Assembly (NCBI RefSeq): GCF_002869765.1
Contig: NZ_PNOR01000006.1
Coordinates: 1 to 64,000, forward strand
From: Deinococcus planocerae
Lineage (GTDB): Bacteria > Deinococcota > Deinococci > Deinococcales > Deinococcaceae
Reading direction: 5' to 3'
Length of the DNA: 64,000 nt
The position numbers and the translations under genes were made by a program. Positions 39,211 to 48,879 of the stretch are shown here, in pieces. The notes beneath the pieces were generated by a model. That model saw only the letters and a list, made by a program, of their open reading frames with translations. It was not told the origin of the DNA and made no database searches. Each line of letters starts with the position of its first letter. Position 1 is the stretch's first letter.

Positions 39211-40656
39211 CTACCGCAGCGACTCCTGCGCGTACTGCACGGCTGCCGCCGCGTCCACGATGCCGTAGCCGAAAAAGCCCCCGGTCGGGTAGTCGGGCTT
39301 GCTGTTCTGGCCGGTGATCGTGCTGTTCGCGCTCCAGGTGAGCACCTGCCGCACCTGCTCGGGGGTGATGCCGGGCCGGGCCTGGTAGATCAGGGCGACG
39401 ACGCCGGTCGCGTTCGGCGCGGCCATCGAGGTGCCCTGGAGGAAGGCGTAGGGGTTGTTGGGAGCCTGCGAGCGCGGCACGGTGGAGAGGATCGTGCCGC
39501 CGGGCGCGGCCACCGTCACGTAGTTCCCCGAGCTGGAAAAGGCGGTGCGGCGGTTGTCGTTGCTCGTCGCTCCCCCGCCGATCACGCCGGGAATCTCGGT
39601 GCTGTACGAGACGGGCCACGACGGGCGGTTGTTGTCACGGTAGGAGTTGCCAGCCGAGAAGACGTAGGTCACGCCCTTGGCGGTGCCGTACTCCAGCACG
39701 TCCCGGAAGGCGCGGGTGCGCTGGCTGCCGCCCCAGGAGTTGTTCACGACCTGTGCCCCGCAGTCGGCGGCGTACTTCAGCGCGCGGGCGAGCATGTAGT
39801 TCGTCCCGCCGAAGTACCCGAGCCCGCGCAGCGCCATGATCTTGGCCTCGGGTGCGACGCCCACCACGCCCTGCCCGTTCGCGGCGGCGGCGATGGTGCC
39901 CGAGACGTGCGTGCCGTGGCCGCCCGTGTCGGACGGGTCGGCGTCGTCGTCCACGAAGTCGTAGCCGTTCACGCCGGGGCAGGTCGTGGAGGAGGGGTTG
40001 GGGTTTTGCCACAGGTTGGGGGCGAGGTCCGGGTGCCCGAGGTCGACGCCCTGGTCGATCACCGCCACGACCACGCCCTTGCCGGTAAAGCCCGCGTCCC
40101 ACGCGGCGGGGGCCTGCACGCGGTAGATGCTCCAGAGGTACTTCTCGTTCGTGTAGGCCGTCCGCCCGTTCGCCGATTGGGCGGCGGTCACGTCGAAGGG
40201 ATTCTTGCCGTTCGCGTCCACCGGGCTGTTGACGAAGTAGGGATCGGTGACGCCCGCCGTGAAGCCGGTCGCCGCCGCGCGCAGCCCGCCCGTGCGCACA
40301 CTCTGCGTGGCGAGGGAGACGCTCTCGGCCCCCGGGCTCTCGACCCGGTAGTTCGGCTCGGCGTACTCGACGCCGCTCTGACCCGCGTAGCGCTCGGCGT
40401 AGGCGGCCTCCTGGCCCTCGGGCACCGACACGAGCGCGAGGCGGCCCCAGCCGTCACTCGCCGTGGCGGAGAGCACCCGCGTGTTGCTCAGGGGCTGCAC
40501 GCTCGCCGCCGTCAGGCCCGACCTGTACTTCACGACGATCTGGCCGGGCATCAGCGCGCCGGAGGGGGCGGCCCCGTCCGTGGTGGTCGTGGGCTGGGTG
40601 CCGCAGGCGGCGAGCAGGGCCGTCAGCCCCAGGAGAGAAAAGAACCGTTTGTTCAT
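39211..40656 (-). CDS. S8 family serine peptidase (subtilase) lipoprotein
   Basis: The 481-residue protein has a lipoprotein signal (LLGLTALLAAC). A propeptide-like domain follows (MPGQIVVKYRSG to VEYAEPNYRV), and the catalytic domain starts near residue 170. The triad is clear: aspartate in VVAVIDQGVD, histidine in GGHGTHVSGTIAAAAN, and serine in QGTSMAAPNATGVVALI; the oxyanion asparagine is in VVNNSWGGS. GAGGAGC provides the ribosome site. It is the second gene of an operon with the large lipoprotein upstream and an exported protein downstream. Confidence 0.95.
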   Translation of the reverse strand: MNKRFFSLLGLTALLAACGTQPTTTTDGAAPSGALMPGQIVVKYRSGLTAASVQPLSNTRVLSATASDGWGRLALVSVPEGQEAAYAERYAGQSGVEYAEPNYRVESPGAESVSLATQSVRTGGLRAAATGFTAGVTDPYFVNSPVDANGKNPFDVTAAQSANGRTAYTNEKYLWSIYRVQAPAAWDAGFTGKGVVVAVIDQGVDLGHPDLAPNLWQNPNPSSTTCPGVNGYDFVDDDADPSDTGGHGTHVSGTIAAAANGQGVVGVAPEAKIMALRGLGYFGGTNYMLARALKYAADCGAQVVNNSWGGSQRTRAFRDVLEYGTAKGVTYVFSAGNSYRDNNRPSWPVSYSTEIPGVIGGGATSNDNRRTAFSSSGNYVTVAAPGGTILSTVPRSQAPNNPYAFLQGTSMAAPNATGVVALIYQARPGITPEQVRQVLTWSANSTITGQNSKPDYPTGGFFGYGIVDAAAAVQYAQESLR

Positions 40657-40665
40657 GGACGCTCC

Positions 40666-42351
40666 TCAGTTCCCGGTCTTGAAGATGAATTCCTGGCTGT
40701 CCGCGCTGCGGTAGCCCGTCTCCTGAAGCCGCTGGTAGGCCGCGCCCGGCAGCTCGAAGCGCTGCGGCACCTGCCCGGTCGCCTGCACGACGCCCGCCGC
40801 GACCTGCCCGCGCCAGGTGTTGAGCACGCTCTGGGGGCCGCGCGCTTTCAGCGTGCCCGCGCTCTTCCAGCGGGCGGCCTCGGCCCTGAGCGGGTCCTTG
40901 CCGATGTAGTCGAGCAGCTCGGTGCTGTCGTCGGTGCTGACCTGCCACACATAGTCGGCGTTCGCCTCCAGGGTGAGCGGCACCTGGACGCTGGTGTTCG
41001 TCGTGTAGCCGACCCAGACGGGCGTGGCGCCGGTCTCGGTCAGGCGGTACAGGCCCACGGCGTAGGTCTTGGCCCGCTCCACGCCGTTCCAGCTCAGGGT
41101 GGGCGTGCGGGAGGCGCCCTCCTCCTCCTGGCCGGGCGTCTGCGGCGCCGGAATCCCGATGAAGTCCGCCGTCAGCGCGTCGCCCAGGTTGTTGCCGTCG
41201 CGCCACGCGGTGAAGGAGGAGGTGCCCGTCGCGGTCTGGCCGTCGGCGCTGGAGCGAAACAGGCTGGTCTCGACCGTCACGTTCTGGGCGACGTTCCCCT
41301 CCGCGAGCTTGACCACGCGCAGGTCGTGGCTGCCCGCCGGATTCAGGGTGTAGTACTGCCCCAGCGGGAAGGTGCCCGAGGTGATCGCGGGCTCGAAGGC
41401 GGGCGAGGTCAGCACGTCGAAAATCGCCCCGGTGGGCTTGTCGACCGCCGCCGCGTCGTAGCGGATGGGCTGGGTGGTCACCCGCGGGTTGGTGGCGGGG
41501 TCGAAGTCCTCCAGCGTGATGTCGCGCGTGTCGGTCGCGCCGCTCGTGAAGACCGGCACCTCGGGGAGGTACTGGAACTTGCTCCAGAAGACCGAGGCCG
41601 AGGTCTCGCTCTCCTCGCCGCCGTCGAAGTTCCCGGCCCACATCGCGCCGGACACGGCGTTGAGGTTCTGGGTGGTCTGCACCGGCAGCAGGTAGCGGCC
41701 CTGGGCGTCCGTGCGGACGACGCGGCTGCCACCGTAGATGACCAGTCCCGTCTCGCCCGGCTGCGGCAGCGTCGCGAACGCGGCGGCGAGGTTCGGGATC
41801 GCCGAGAACTCGGTCGCGCAGTTGTCGTACAGCGGGCGGGGAACCCGCTGCCCGCCCGACACGGGCACGACCGCCAGGGCGTTGCTCGCCACGGGCTGCC
41901 CGTTCGTGTCCTGCACGGTCCCGGTGACGCAGCCGCGCCGGGGCGCCGCGCCGGGCAGCGCCGCCGACGGGCGGGTGGTGCCGAGGTAGATGCTCAGCTC
42001 GCCCGCGGCCCCGTACGGCGAGCGGTACGCCTCCAGCGGCACGTTGGCGTACGTGGAGGCGTAGAGGTTGGAGCGCGCGGGGGGCTCGACCGTCAGGGTA
42101 AAGGCCTGCGCCGCCCGGGCCGCGTTCAGCTTCAGGCTGAACCGTCCGTCGGGGCCGGTGATCGCGCTTTGCGTCGCGTCTCCGAGGCTCGCCGTCACCC
42201 GGGCGCCCTGCACGGGGGCCCCGCCCGCCGTGGCGCTGGCGAACACGTTGCCCTGAAGCGTGGTCTCCTGGGTGGTCGGCTGGGGCGTTCCGCAACTGCT
42301 CAGGGCGAGAAGACCCGAAACCAAGACTGTGGCTGCCGCTCCTGTTCTCAT
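40666..42351 (-). CDS. Large lipoprotein with carboxypeptidase-regulatory-like domains
   Basis: The 561-residue protein has a lipoprotein signal (VSGLLALSSC, cysteine about residue 20). Two repeats of an Ig-like regulatory fold follow: LQGNVFASATAGGAPVQGARVTAS with GPDGRFSLKL, and CVTGTVQDTNGQPVASNALAV with TDAQGRYLLPV. The C-terminal half has a fibronectin-like stretch (TPTLSWNGVERAKTYAVGLYRL). Such domains bind or display rather than catalyse. The function is unknown. It leads the operon, with a promoter at 42436-42464 and the subtilase 9 nt downstream. Confidence 0.8.
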   Translation of the reverse strand: MRTGAAATVLVSGLLALSSCGTPQPTTQETTLQGNVFASATAGGAPVQGARVTASLGDATQSAITGPDGRFSLKLNAARAAQAFTLTVEPPARSNLYASTYANVPLEAYRSPYGAAGELSIYLGTTRPSAALPGAAPRRGCVTGTVQDTNGQPVASNALAVVPVSGGQRVPRPLYDNCATEFSAIPNLAAAFATLPQPGETGLVIYGGSRVVRTDAQGRYLLPVQTTQNLNAVSGAMWAGNFDGGEESETSASVFWSKFQYLPEVPVFTSGATDTRDITLEDFDPATNPRVTTQPIRYDAAAVDKPTGAIFDVLTSPAFEPAITSGTFPLGQYYTLNPAGSHDLRVVKLAEGNVAQNVTVETSLFRSSADGQTATGTSSFTAWRDGNNLGDALTADFIGIPAPQTPGQEEEGASRTPTLSWNGVERAKTYAVGLYRLTETGATPVWVGYTTNTSVQVPLTLEANADYVWQVSTDDSTELLDYIGKDPLRAEAARWKSAGTLKARGPQSVLNTWRGQVAAGVVQATGQVPQRFELPGAAYQRLQETGYRSADSQEFIFKTGN

Positions 42352-42435
42352 GATGCCTCCGAATGAGAGAACGAGTCCAACGTGGGGGTTGGACGAACAG
42401 AAAAGTACCGCTCTACCGTGTCTCCGGTGAGGGCG

Positions 42436-42464
42436 ATACTAGCGTTCCACCTGCCTAGATGCAA
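42436..42464 (-). promoter_or_regulatory. Promoter of the lipoprotein-subtilase operon
   Basis: On the minus strand TTGCAT (42459-42464), a 17-bp spacer and TAGTAT (42436-42441) are well-matched boxes 84 nt before the lipoprotein ATG. The leader contains a hairpin with arms GTCCAAC (42375-42381) and GTTGGAC (42388-42394). Confidence 0.65.
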
Positions 42465-42607
42465 GATTTCCCACGCGCCTGTCAGCCTCAGCTCATCTTT
42501 CGTGAGAGCGTTTCCCTTCGCCTGTGATGAGGAGAGCTGAGAGAAGGCTAAGCTTGCCAGGGGTCACTCGGTAACGAAAAACTGTCCTATGCGCTTTGGA
42601 CACGGTA

Positions 42608-42632
42608 TAAGATGAAGCTCCCCCTCATCTTA
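42608..42632. repeat. Inverted repeat at the end of the M16 operon
   Basis: TAAGATGA and TCATCTTA are perfect 8-bp arms with a 9-nt loop, 13 nt beyond the M16 peptidase stop. There is no U-run. The rest of the gap up to 42435 shows further inverted arms (CTCAGCT and AGCTGAG near 42490-42542) but no gene I can support. Confidence 0.5.
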
Positions 42633-42645
42633 CTCATGCGTCGGC

Positions 42646-43944
42646 TCAGCTTCTCGCTGCGGGCGGATGGGGAGCGGCTGAGGTGTCTGGGATGACCCCC
42701 CGCAGCCCCTCGACCGGCCCGAGCGCGACGACCGTCGGGCGGGTGAGGGGACACAGTTCGAGCACGGCCCGGACCTCCGCCGCCGTGACGCGCGCGAAAC
42801 GGTCCACGAGTTCGGCGGTGCTCACCGGGCGGCCCAGGGCGAGGTGCTCCATGCCGAGGGCGAAGAGGCGGCCCTGGGGGGTCTCGGCGCGCAGCAGGGT
42901 GCCCACCGCGAGCTTGCGGGCGACGCGGCGCACGGCGGCGTCGGTGACGGCCTCCCCGGCCCCCGCCAGCACGTCACGGTAGCGGTCGAGCACCGTCTGG
43001 GCGCGCTCCGGGTCGCAGGAGAAGCCGCCCTCGAAGGTCCCGGCCTCGCGGTACTCCAGGTGGGCGAGGTCGGCCCCGTCGGCGAGCCCGGTGTCGAGGA
43101 GCGCCCAGTGCAGCAGGCCGTTCTCGCCGCCGACCAGCTCGGCGAGCACCACGGCGGCCTCGCGCAGGGGGTGGGCCGCGCCGAGGCCGGGCAGCGCGAG
43201 CGCCACCTGCACCCGGGCGAGATTGGGGTCGCGGACCGTCCGCACCGTGCCGGGGTGCCGCGGCGTGGGGAGGGGCGTGGGCGCGGCGGGGGTCCCGGCG
43301 GGCCAGCCCGTCAACTCCGCCTGGGCCCAGGCCAGCACCCGGGCGGGGTCGAAGGCGCCCACCACCGTGAGGGCCACCCGCCCGGCCCCGTAGCGCTCGC
43401 GGTGGTTGCGGGCGAGCGCCTCGCGGGTCAGGGCGCCCACCGTCTGTGGCGTGCCCAGCACGAGGTGGCCGAGGGGGTGGTCTCCCCAGTAGTCCGCGTG
43501 CAGCTCGTCCGCGGCGCGCACGACGGGCTGCTCGGCGTACATGGCGATCTCCTCGAGGATCACGCCGCGCTCGGGCCCGATGTCCTCCGGGCGCAGGGCC
43601 GGGCGCATCAGCTCGGTCAGGGTGCCCAGCAGCTCGCCCTCCTGCTCGGGGAGGGTCGCCGCGTGGTAGACGGTCGCCTCCTCGCTCGTGAAGGCGTTCG
43701 CGTTGCCCCCGAGGTCGTCGAGGCGTTCGTTGAGTTCGGCGGCGCCCACCCCTTCCGAGCCCTTGAACATCAGGTGTTCGAGGAAGTGCGAGGCGCCCAG
43801 TTCGTCGGGGCGCTCGTCGCGCGAGCCTGTCGCCACGAAGTACCCGGCGGCGACGGTCTGCGCCCCCGCGTCGGGCTCCAGCAGCAGGGTCAGGCCGTTG
43901 TCGAGGACGTGGGTGAGCGTGTTCGGGGCAGTTCCGGCAGTCAT
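42646..43944 (-). CDS. M16 family zinc peptidase (catalytic subunit)
   Basis: The 432-residue protein is a pitrilysin-type M16B peptidase. The inverted zinc motif is [17 protein letters not shown] (HFLEH), with the downstream glutamate in [14 protein letters not shown]. The C-terminal half is the duplicated, non-catalytic fold. It overlaps the upstream M16 gene by four bases, the standard layout for heterodimeric peptidases with one active and one inactive subunit. The likely substrates are small peptides. No signal peptide is present. Confidence 0.93.
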   Translation of the reverse strand: MTAGTAPNTLTHVLDNGLTLLLEPDAGAQTVAAGYFVATGSRDERPDELGASHFLEHLMFKGSEGVGAAELNERLDDLGGNANAFTSEEATVYHAATLPEQEGELLGTLTELMRPALRPEDIGPERGVILEEIAMYAEQPVVRAADELHADYWGDHPLGHLVLGTPQTVGALTREALARNHRERYGAGRVALTVVGAFDPARVLAWAQAELTGWPAGTPAAPTPLPTPRHPGTVRTVRDPNLARVQVALALPGLGAAHPLREAAVVLAELVGGENGLLHWALLDTGLADGADLAHLEYREAGTFEGGFSCDPERAQTVLDRYRDVLAGAGEAVTDAAVRRVARKLAVGTLLRAETPQGRLFALGMEHLALGRPVSTAELVDRFARVTAAEVRAVLELCPLTRPTVVALGPVEGLRGVIPDTSAAPHPPAARS

Positions 43945-45203
43945 GGGCGGGGCTCCTGCGGGCCGAGGGTCACGACGGTCGCATGCTCGGCGGGGTGGTA
44001 CTCGGCGAGAAAGGCGTTCACGTCCTCCAGGGTGAGGGCGGCGAGCTGCGTTCTGAGTTCGGCCACGCTCCTCACCCGCCCGAAGACGGCCACGTCGCGG
44101 GTCAGGCTCGTCGCGCGGGCGCGGGCGCTCTCGGCCCCGAAGACGACGCTGGCGGTCAGGCCCGACCGGGCGCGGCCAAACTCCGCCTCGGTCAGGCCCT
44201 CCGGCAGCCGGGCGAGTTCGGCGAGGAGGACCTCCAGCGTCTCGGGAGCGCGCGCCGGGGTGCTCCCCGCGTACGCCGTGAGAAAACCCCGCCCCCCCAG
44301 CACGACGGGCGAGGCGCTGACCTGATAGGCGAGGCCGCGTTCCTCGCGCACGGCGTGGAAGAGGCGGCTGGCACTCCCGCCCGACAGCGCCGTCAGCGCG
44401 ACCTGCCAGGCGAGCCAGTGCGGATCACGCGGGGCCACACCGGGGGCCGTCACGCTCAGGTGCGTCTGCTCGGCGTCCTCGTCGGGAAGGTGGGCGCGCC
44501 CTCCAGCCTGGAAGCGGGCGGGCACGCCCTCGTCGTCCCCCGGGCGCCACCCGGCGAAGGTCCGCTCGGCGAGGGCGCGCACCTCCCCCGGCTCGGCGTC
44601 CGCCACGAGGCCGAGCACGCTCCCCCGGGTGCCGTAGCGGGCCAGGAAGGCGCGCAGGCCGGGCGCGGTGAGGGTCGCCAACCCCTCGGTCGTGCCGCTC
44701 GCCGGGTGGGCGAAGCCCGCGAACGGGGACTGCGCCGGGCGGGAAAAGGCCACCCGCCGCGCCTGCACCGCGAGGCGGTCGGGCGGGCTGTCCTCCAGCC
44801 CCTCCAGGTCCTGCCGGGCGAGGTCCACGAGGACGGGCAGTTCGGAATCGGGCAGTTCGGGGCGCAGCACCAGGTCGGCGGTGAGGGTCAGTGCCCCGGG
44901 CAGGTCGCCCGCCAGGCCGCTCATCCCGACCCGCGTCGCCTCGGGGCCCACCCCGCCGCCGCGCCGCACCCCGAGGTCGTCGAGGGCGTCCTGAAGCTTG
45001 CGGGCGTCCCGGCCCCCCGCCCCCTTGTAGAGCCACTCCTCCAGCACGCCCGCCGAGCCCTCCTGGCCCACGGGGTCGTGGGCGCTGCCCACGGGAACGC
45101 GCAGGTCGAAGGCGAAGCCCGGTCCCCGGCGGCGCTCGAACGCCACCCTCAACCCGCCCTCCAGGGTCCACACGTGCGCCCCAGGCGCGGTCAACGTCGT
45201 CAC
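43941..45203 (-). CDS. M16 family peptidase-like protein (non-catalytic subunit)
   Basis: The 420-residue paralogue shares the M16 fold ([29 protein letters not shown]), but the HxxEH zinc motif is replaced by VLEEWLY, so it cannot bind zinc in the usual way. The C-terminal half has [25 protein letters not shown], the R/Y substrate-binding segment found in the partner subunit of such dimers. The GTG start has TAGACT 6 nt upstream (leaderless). It precedes and overlaps the active subunit. Confidence 0.9.
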   Translation of the reverse strand: MTTLTAPGAHVWTLEGGLRVAFERRRGPGFAFDLRVPVGSAHDPVGQEGSAGVLEEWLYKGAGGRDARKLQDALDDLGVRRGGGVGPEATRVGMSGLAGDLPGALTLTADLVLRPELPDSELPVLVDLARQDLEGLEDSPPDRLAVQARRVAFSRPAQSPFAGFAHPASGTTEGLATLTAPGLRAFLARYGTRGSVLGLVADAEPGEVRALAERTFAGWRPGDDEGVPARFQAGGRAHLPDEDAEQTHLSVTAPGVAPRDPHWLAWQVALTALSGGSASRLFHAVREERGLAYQVSASPVVLGGRGFLTAYAGSTPARAPETLEVLLAELARLPEGLTEAEFGRARSGLTASVVFGAESARARATSLTRDVAVFGRVRSVAELRTQLAALTLEDVNAFLAEYHPAEHATVVTLGPQEPRP

Positions 45204-45246
45204 CGGGGGAGTCTAGCGCCCCGCCGCGGGGAGACCGGGAGCGAGG

Positions 45247-46176
45247 TCACGGGGCCGGGGCGCGGGCCTCCTCCCCCGTGCGGAGTTCGGGAGGCGGCGG
45301 GGCGTGCAGGGTGAGCGGCTTCCCCGTCAGCGGGTGCGTGAAGGCCAGCCGCCCCGCGTGGAGGAGGTACCCGCCGTCCCCGGGGAGGCCCGGCAGGCCC
45401 GGCAGCACCCCGCCGCCCGGCCCGTACAGGGGATCGCCGACGAGGGGGTGACCCAGGGAGGCGAGGTGAATGCGGATCTGGTGGGGCCTGCCCGTGCGGA
45501 TGTCCACCTCGAAGAGGGTCGCGCCCTCCCGTGGCCGCCGTTCGAGGACCCGGGCGTCGCTGCGCGAGGGCTTGCCCGCCGGGCTGGCCGCGTACACGGT
45601 GCCCAGCCGGGGGTGCGGCACCGGGCCGATGGGGGTGGAGATGGGGAACGTCTCCCGCTCGGCGAGGCCGGAGGCGAGCGCCCGGTAGCGCTTCTCCACC
45701 GCGTGCTCGCGCCACGCCCGGGCGAGGGTGGAGGCCGCCGCGGAGGTACGCGCGAAGAGCACCAGCCCGGAGGTGCCGCGCCCCAGACGGTGCAGGGGGC
45801 TGGCCTCCGGGAAACGCTCACGCACGACGCTCAGCAGCGTGTGTTTCAGGAAGCCGCCGCCCGGCACGGTGGGCAGCCCGCCCGGCTTGGCGACCGCCAC
45901 GAGGGAGTCGTCCTCGTGGACCACCTCGAAGGCGAGGGGCACGGCCTCCTCCTCCCACGGGGGGCGCCGCCATTCGAGCCACTGCCCTGGCCGCAACCTT
46001 TCGTCCGCCCGGCCCACGGTCACCCCGTCCAGGCTGACCTCGCCGCCCTCCAGCCGCGCCCGCCACTCTCCCTCGGTGGAGTGCCCGTACTGCCGGGTCA
46101 GGTACGCGAGGACGGTCTGGCCCCCGGCGCGCGGCCCGAGCTGCTCGCGGTAGGTGTAGCCGCCGTTGAGGGCCAT
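45247..46176 (-). CDS. RluA-family pseudouridine synthase with altered catalytic motif
   Basis: The 309-residue protein has an S4-like N-terminal region ([29 protein letters not shown]). The RluA catalytic domain follows, with [56 protein letters not shown] and [15 protein letters not shown]. The catalytic box, usually HRLDxxTSG, is here HRLGRGTSG, so the aspartate is replaced by glycine. The target RNA is unknown. The start at ATG 46174-46176 lies 12 nt after the arsC stop, so it is the second gene of that pair. Confidence 0.85.
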   Translation of the reverse strand: MALNGGYTYREQLGPRAGGQTVLAYLTRQYGHSTEGEWRARLEGGEVSLDGVTVGRADERLRPGQWLEWRRPPWEEEAVPLAFEVVHEDDSLVAVAKPGGLPTVPGGGFLKHTLLSVVRERFPEASPLHRLGRGTSGLVLFARTSAAASTLARAWREHAVEKRYRALASGLAERETFPISTPIGPVPHPRLGTVYAASPAGKPSRSDARVLERRPREGATLFEVDIRTGRPHQIRIHLASLGHPLVGDPLYGPGGGVLPGLPGLPGDGGYLLHAGRLAFTHPLTGKPLTLHAPPPPELRTGEEARAPAP

Positions 46177-46187
46177 GTGGGGAGCCG

Positions 46188-46646
46188 TCAGGACACCGGG
46201 ACGGCGGGACCTTCCGGGGACGTCGGCCCGGGCGTTCCCTCCCGCCATCCCTGCACGAAGGCCGTGAACTGCGGGGCCACCGCGTCGCGCACCTCCCGCC
46301 AGCGCTCCAGGCTGCCGCCCGAGGGGTCGGCGAAGGGGAAGGGGCGGCGGGTCGTCCGGGCGGGATCGACGGGGCACGCCTCGGCGGCGAAGTCGCAGAC
46401 CGTGATCACATGGTCGAAGTTCTGCGGGTCGGGCACGTCCCACAGCGTCTTGCTCGTGTGCCCGTCGAGGCTCAGCCCCAGCTCCGTCATGACGGCCCTC
46501 GCGCCCTCCTTCACGCGGGTCGCCTCGGTTCCCGCGGAGTGCACCTCCAGCGCCACCCCGAGTTTGCGCGCGGCGTGGCGGGTCAGGGCCTCCGCCATCC
46601 GGGAGCGGGCGGAGTGGTGGGTGCACAGGCTCGGGACGCGCTTCAC
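46188..46646 (-). CDS. arsC: Thioredoxin-type arsenate reductase / LMW phosphatase-like protein
   Basis: The 152-residue protein has the P-loop [16 protein letters not shown] (nucleophile Cys8) of the low-molecular-weight phosphatase fold. Two further cysteines lie in [14 protein letters not shown], the redox pair of thioredoxin-linked ArsC, and FADPSGG follows. It should reduce arsenate to arsenite. The GTG start has a TATGCT box 6 nt upstream, suggesting a leaderless mRNA. No arsenite exporter or ArsR repressor is in the window. Confidence 0.85.
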   Translation of the reverse strand: MKRVPSLCTHHSARSRMAEALTRHAARKLGVALEVHSAGTEATRVKEGARAVMTELGLSLDGHTSKTLWDVPDPQNFDHVITVCDFAAEACPVDPARTTRRPFPFADPSGGSLERWREVRDAVAPQFTAFVQGWREGTPGPTSPEGPAVPVS

Positions 46647-46727
46647 GCCCGGAGCATACCGCCTCCCGATGGTAAGAACGCTCACCAGGACGGCGAATCT
46701 CTCATCCCCGCGCCCGATGCTGGGGGC

Positions 46728-47243
46728 GTGCGCCGTCTGCTCCGCCTCGTTCTCGTCCTCGCCCTGCTCGCAGGGGTCGCGTACCTGCTGTGGCCCACCC
46801 TTCAGAACGCGTGGCGGTTCGTCTCGCTGACGACCTCTCCCGCCCCGGCGGAGGGCACCCTCCCGAACCCCCTGCCCGGCCAGGATTTCGTGGACACCTG
46901 GGGCGCGGCCCGGAGCGAGGGGCGGCGCCACGAGGGGGTGGACATCTTCGCCCCGCGCGGCACGCCGATTCGCGCGACCACCCGCGGCGTGGTGCTGGGC
47001 GTGGGCGAGAACCGCCTCGGCGGGCGCACGGTGATGATCCTCGGCCCCGGCGGGCAGCGGCACTATTACGCGCACCTCGACCGCTACGCGGACCTCCGGG
47101 AGGGCCAGTGGGTCGAGGCGGGCGACGTGGTGGGTTACGTCGGCGACAGCGGGAACGCGCGGGGCACGCCGCCGCACCTGCACTACGGGATCTATACGGC
47201 GGGCGGGGCGATCAATCCCTACCCGTTCTTGCAGCAGGAGTAG
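46728..47243 (+). CDS. Membrane-anchored M23 family metallopeptidase
   Basis: The 171-residue protein has an N-terminal hydrophobic anchor ([20 protein letters not shown], residues about 4-23), then an M23/LytM domain from about residue 55. Zinc ligands are the histidine and aspartate in [15 protein letters not shown] and the histidines in [42 protein letters not shown] is the conserved core. It should cut or bind peptidoglycan crosslinks outside the membrane. I chose GTG 46728 as the start because it gives the signal anchor; the longer frame overlaps arsC. Confidence 0.9.
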   Translation: MRRLLRLVLVLALLAGVAYLLWPTLQNAWRFVSLTTSPAPAEGTLPNPLPGQDFVDTWGAARSEGRRHEGVDIFAPRGTPIRATTRGVVLGVGENRLGGRTVMILGPGGQRHYYAHLDRYADLREGQWVEAGDVVGYVGDSGNARGTPPHLHYGIYTAGGAINPYPFLQQE

Positions 47244-47249
47244 GACGGC

Positions 47250-48200
47250 TCAGGGCTTTTTCGTCGCCAGGATCACGCACTCCCGGCGGCTGACCGGCAC
47301 CTCGGCGCAGAGCAGGTGCGGGTGCGCGAAGAGTCGGTCGCGCTCGGCGTCGCCACCGTGCAGGGATTCGGGCACAGACGCGGGCGGGCTGAAGTTGTCG
47401 AGCACGAGCACCCCGCCGGGGCGCAGGGCGGCCACGAGCCGTTGCAGGCTCTCCGTCTCGCGCTTGGCGGGCGCGCAGTCACTGAAGATCAGGTCGAAGG
47501 GACCGTGTGCGAGGGCTTCCCGCCAGTCGCCGCCCAGCACCTCGGCGCGCGGGTCGTCTCCCAGGATGCGGCGGGCCACCCCCGCCCGTTTGGGGTCGAG
47601 TTCGGCGGTGACGAGCCGGGCCGTGTCGTCCATTCCCGCCAGCAGCCACGCCGCCCCCACACCCGTGCCCGTGCCGAGTTCGGCGAGCCGCCCGCCGGGG
47701 CGCGAGGCGGCCAGCGTCCGCAGCAGTCGCCCCGCCTCCAGGCTGCACGAGCGGTCGAAGCTCAACCGCCCCGCCTCCGAGAGCGCCGCCCGCACCCGGT
47801 CCGGGAGGGCCAGGGCGGGGGGCGTCTCCCCCGTCGCCTCCAGCACCTGCCTGAGCTGCACGTCGTTCGCCCAGGGCAGCGAGCGCGGGTTGATCCAGGC
47901 GACGGGGCGGCCTTCCGGGCTGGGTTCGAGGGAGAGCAGGCGGGCGGGGAAGCAGAGTACCCCGCCGTCGAGGGTCACCGCTTCCTCCGTCACCTCCACC
48001 CGCGCCCCGCACTCCTCCCACGCCTCGCGCTCGGCGGCCTGCGCGCCCGTCTCGCCGGGATCGATGCCGCCGCCCGGCAGCGTCCACCCGCCCCCCTCCA
48101 GGCCCACCATCAGCACCCGGCCCCCGTGCTCGACCCAGACGCAGGCACGGCCCGTGCGGTGGGGTGAGGGGGAGAGGTTGGGCCGTGGCGCGGAGGGCAC
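47250..48200 (-). CDS. NUDIX hydrolase - methyltransferase fusion
   Basis: One open frame of about 316 residues joins two domains. The N-terminal part is [33 protein letters not shown], then the Nudix box [23 protein letters not shown] with the RExxEE core intact. From about residue 150 it is a class I methyltransferase: [18 protein letters not shown] (SAM loop), [26 protein letters not shown] and [12 protein letters not shown]. There is no stop or plausible restart between the two. The start is uncertain: GTG 48198-48200 keeps the first NUDIX strand but overlaps the deaminase frame by 91 nt; ATG 48108-48110 overlaps its stop as TGATG. Substrates are unknown. Confidence 0.7.
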   Translation of the reverse strand: MPSAPRPNLSPSPHRTGRACVWVEHGGRVLMVGLEGGGWTLPGGGIDPGETGAQAAEREAWEECGARVEVTEEAVTLDGGVLCFPARLLSLEPSPEGRPVAWINPRSLPWANDVQLRQVLEATGETPPALALPDRVRAALSEAGRLSFDRSCSLEAGRLLRTLAASRPGGRLAELGTGTGVGAAWLLAGMDDTARLVTAELDPKRAGVARRILGDDPRAEVLGGDWREALAHGPFDLIFSDCAPAKRETESLQRLVAALRPGGVLVLDNFSPPASVPESLHGGDAERDRLFAHPHLLCAEVPVSRRECVILATKKP

Positions 48201-48850
48201 ACGAGCACCGCCAGCGCCTCGTCCAGGTCCGCCCCACGGGAGCGCAGGGCGCGGAGGGTGCCCCCTGCCCACAGGCCCTCCGCGTGGGCGAAATCGTCGG
48301 CGTGGACGGCAAAGGAGCGCAGCACGGGATCGTCCGGCGAATTCCACGACTCCATGAATCCCGCTAGGGCCAGGCGCAGCGCCGCCCGTATTACCCCCTC
48401 CGGCGCCCGGCCCACCCGAATCCCCTTGCGTGACACATAGGGATCGTGGGTGAGGATGTGGGTCGAACCCGCCCACGGGTCGGGGGCCGCGTACTCCAGC
48501 GCGCGCAGACCGCTCATGGCGACCGCCCCCGCGCACTGCGGGCAGGGCTGCACGGTCGTGAGCAGGGTCCAGGTGCGGACCTCCGCGCGGGGCGTGTGGG
48601 CGAGGTCGAGCAGCGCGTTGATCTCCGCGTGCGCGAGGTCGTGCCCGCTGATCACGCCGCCCGCCACCCCCCGCGGCTCGCCCAGCCGGTTGCGCCCGCG
48701 CGCGATGACCTCGCCCCGGGCGTCCACCACGACCGCGCCGATGGGGTAGGAGCCGTGGAGGTAGGCGGTCCAGGCTTCGAGGAGGGCGGCGTGCCAGCCG
48801 ACGGTCAGTGGTAAGTGGTGAGTGGTCAGTGGACCGCCTGCCTCTCCCAT
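48110..48850 (-). CDS. Cytidine/deoxycytidylate deaminase-family protein
   Basis: The protein has the zinc deaminase motifs: [12 protein letters not shown] (histidine and catalytic glutamate) and [17 protein letters not shown] (two cysteines). They are preceded by [22 protein letters not shown], as in the CMP/dCMP deaminase and guanine deaminase group. The substrate is not clear. The ATG at 48848-48850 lies in a repeat-rich leader and is only the nearest available start. The last 25 or so residues look like read-through of the NUDIX gene in another frame, so the true C terminus may have been lost or frameshifted. Confidence 0.75.
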   Translation of the reverse strand: MGEAGGPLTTHHLPLTVGWHAALLEAWTAYLHGSYPIGAVVVDARGEVIARGRNRLGEPRGVAGGVISGHDLAHAEINALLDLAHTPRAEVRTWTLLTTVQPCPQCAGAVAMSGLRALEYAAPDPWAGSTHILTHDPYVSRKGIRVGRAPEGVIRAALRLALAGFMESWNSPDDPVLRSFAVHADDFAHAEGLWAGGTLRALRSRGADLDEALAVLVCPPRHGPTSPPHPTARAVPASGSSTGAGC

Positions 48851-48862
48851 TGACCACTCACC
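48803..48862. repeat. Short tandem/inverted AGTGGT repeats before the deaminase
   Basis: GGTCAGTGGTAAGTGGTGAG repeats the unit (A/G)AGTGGT several times, and TGACCACTCAC at 48850-48860 is the inverse of GTGAGTGGTCA. This sort of intergenic repeat is common in unrelated genomes and could form a hairpin over the deaminase start. Confidence 0.55.
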
Positions 48863-48879
48863 GCTGCCCACTTCCCCCC

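Noticed and set aside
38770..42366. A 1198-residue plus-strand open frame over the exported-protein operon
   Set aside because: It lies antisense to the subtilase and lipoprotein genes, which have signals, catalytic motifs and ribosome sites; the long frame is a GC artefact.
42612..42695. A 27-codon plus-strand ORF just after a TATAAG box
   Set aside because: No supporting -35 box, ribosome site or terminator, and it overlaps the end of the M16 gene; the inverted repeat there explains the AT-rich motif.
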